From STD2-102 sp964414205 (GTDB taxonomy: Bacteria; Bacillota; Clostridia; Christensenellales; CAG-917): DNA of 5,711 bases. Shown piece after piece: positions 5,693 through 5,711 of the stretch; positions within the stretch are counted from its first letter, which is position 1, and every line of letters begins with the position of its first letter. The notes under the pieces were generated by a model. It did not search any database and was not told where the DNA came from. It worked only from the letters and a program-made list of their open reading frames with translations. Where the stretch lies: assembly GCA_964414205.1 (NCBI GenBank), contig CAYPVP010000075.1, forward strand, positions 1 through 5,711. Direction: 5' to 3'. A program made the position numbers and the translations under genes.

Positions 5693-5711
5693 GTATAAAA
5701 CAAACCTAAAT

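Overview
The window looks like chromosomal DNA of a low-GC bacterium, most plausibly an uncultured or little-studied member of the Bacillota (Clostridia-like). The basis is the very AT-rich sequence, purine-rich Shine-Dalgarno sites, TTGACA/TAAAAT-type promoters and the protein families present. The genetic code is standard: TGA ends two genes, TAA the third, and Trp is TGG. Leucine is written mostly as TTG rather than TTA, which is unusual for such AT-rich DNA. I cannot name the species.

Layout. Positions 1-404 hold no gene I can support; the stretch is T- and G-rich on the + strand, with one clean small palindrome (340-356). A near-consensus promoter (405-433) and a leader of about 140 nt precede a two-gene operon: an ABC transporter ATPase (580-1458) and, overlapping it by 4 nt (ATGA), a 568-residue polytopic membrane partner (1455-3161). 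A 340-nt A-rich intergenic stretch (3162-3501) follows. It carries 15-bp direct repeats, an 8-bp triplet repeat, a perfect 10-bp inverted repeat and an extended -10 promoter. That promoter drives a complete ygiQ-family radical SAM gene (3502-5466). The final 245 nt (5467-5711) contain two sets of short tandem repeats and no gene; 5510-5622 shows nothing I recognise.

How the genes relate. The ATPase and membrane protein almost certainly form one ABC-2-type exporter: two copies of the ATPase working with a single membrane chain that itself looks like two fused half-permeases. Its substrate cannot be read from the sequence. YgiQ is an iron-sulfur radical SAM protein of unknown reaction. It appears to be an independent transcription unit and nothing links it functionally to the exporter.

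I see no mobile element, CRISPR array, tRNA or rRNA, and no clear undescribed system. The items most worth a second look are the intergenic repeats, the palindrome beside the ygiQ promoter, and the duplicated architecture of the permease.
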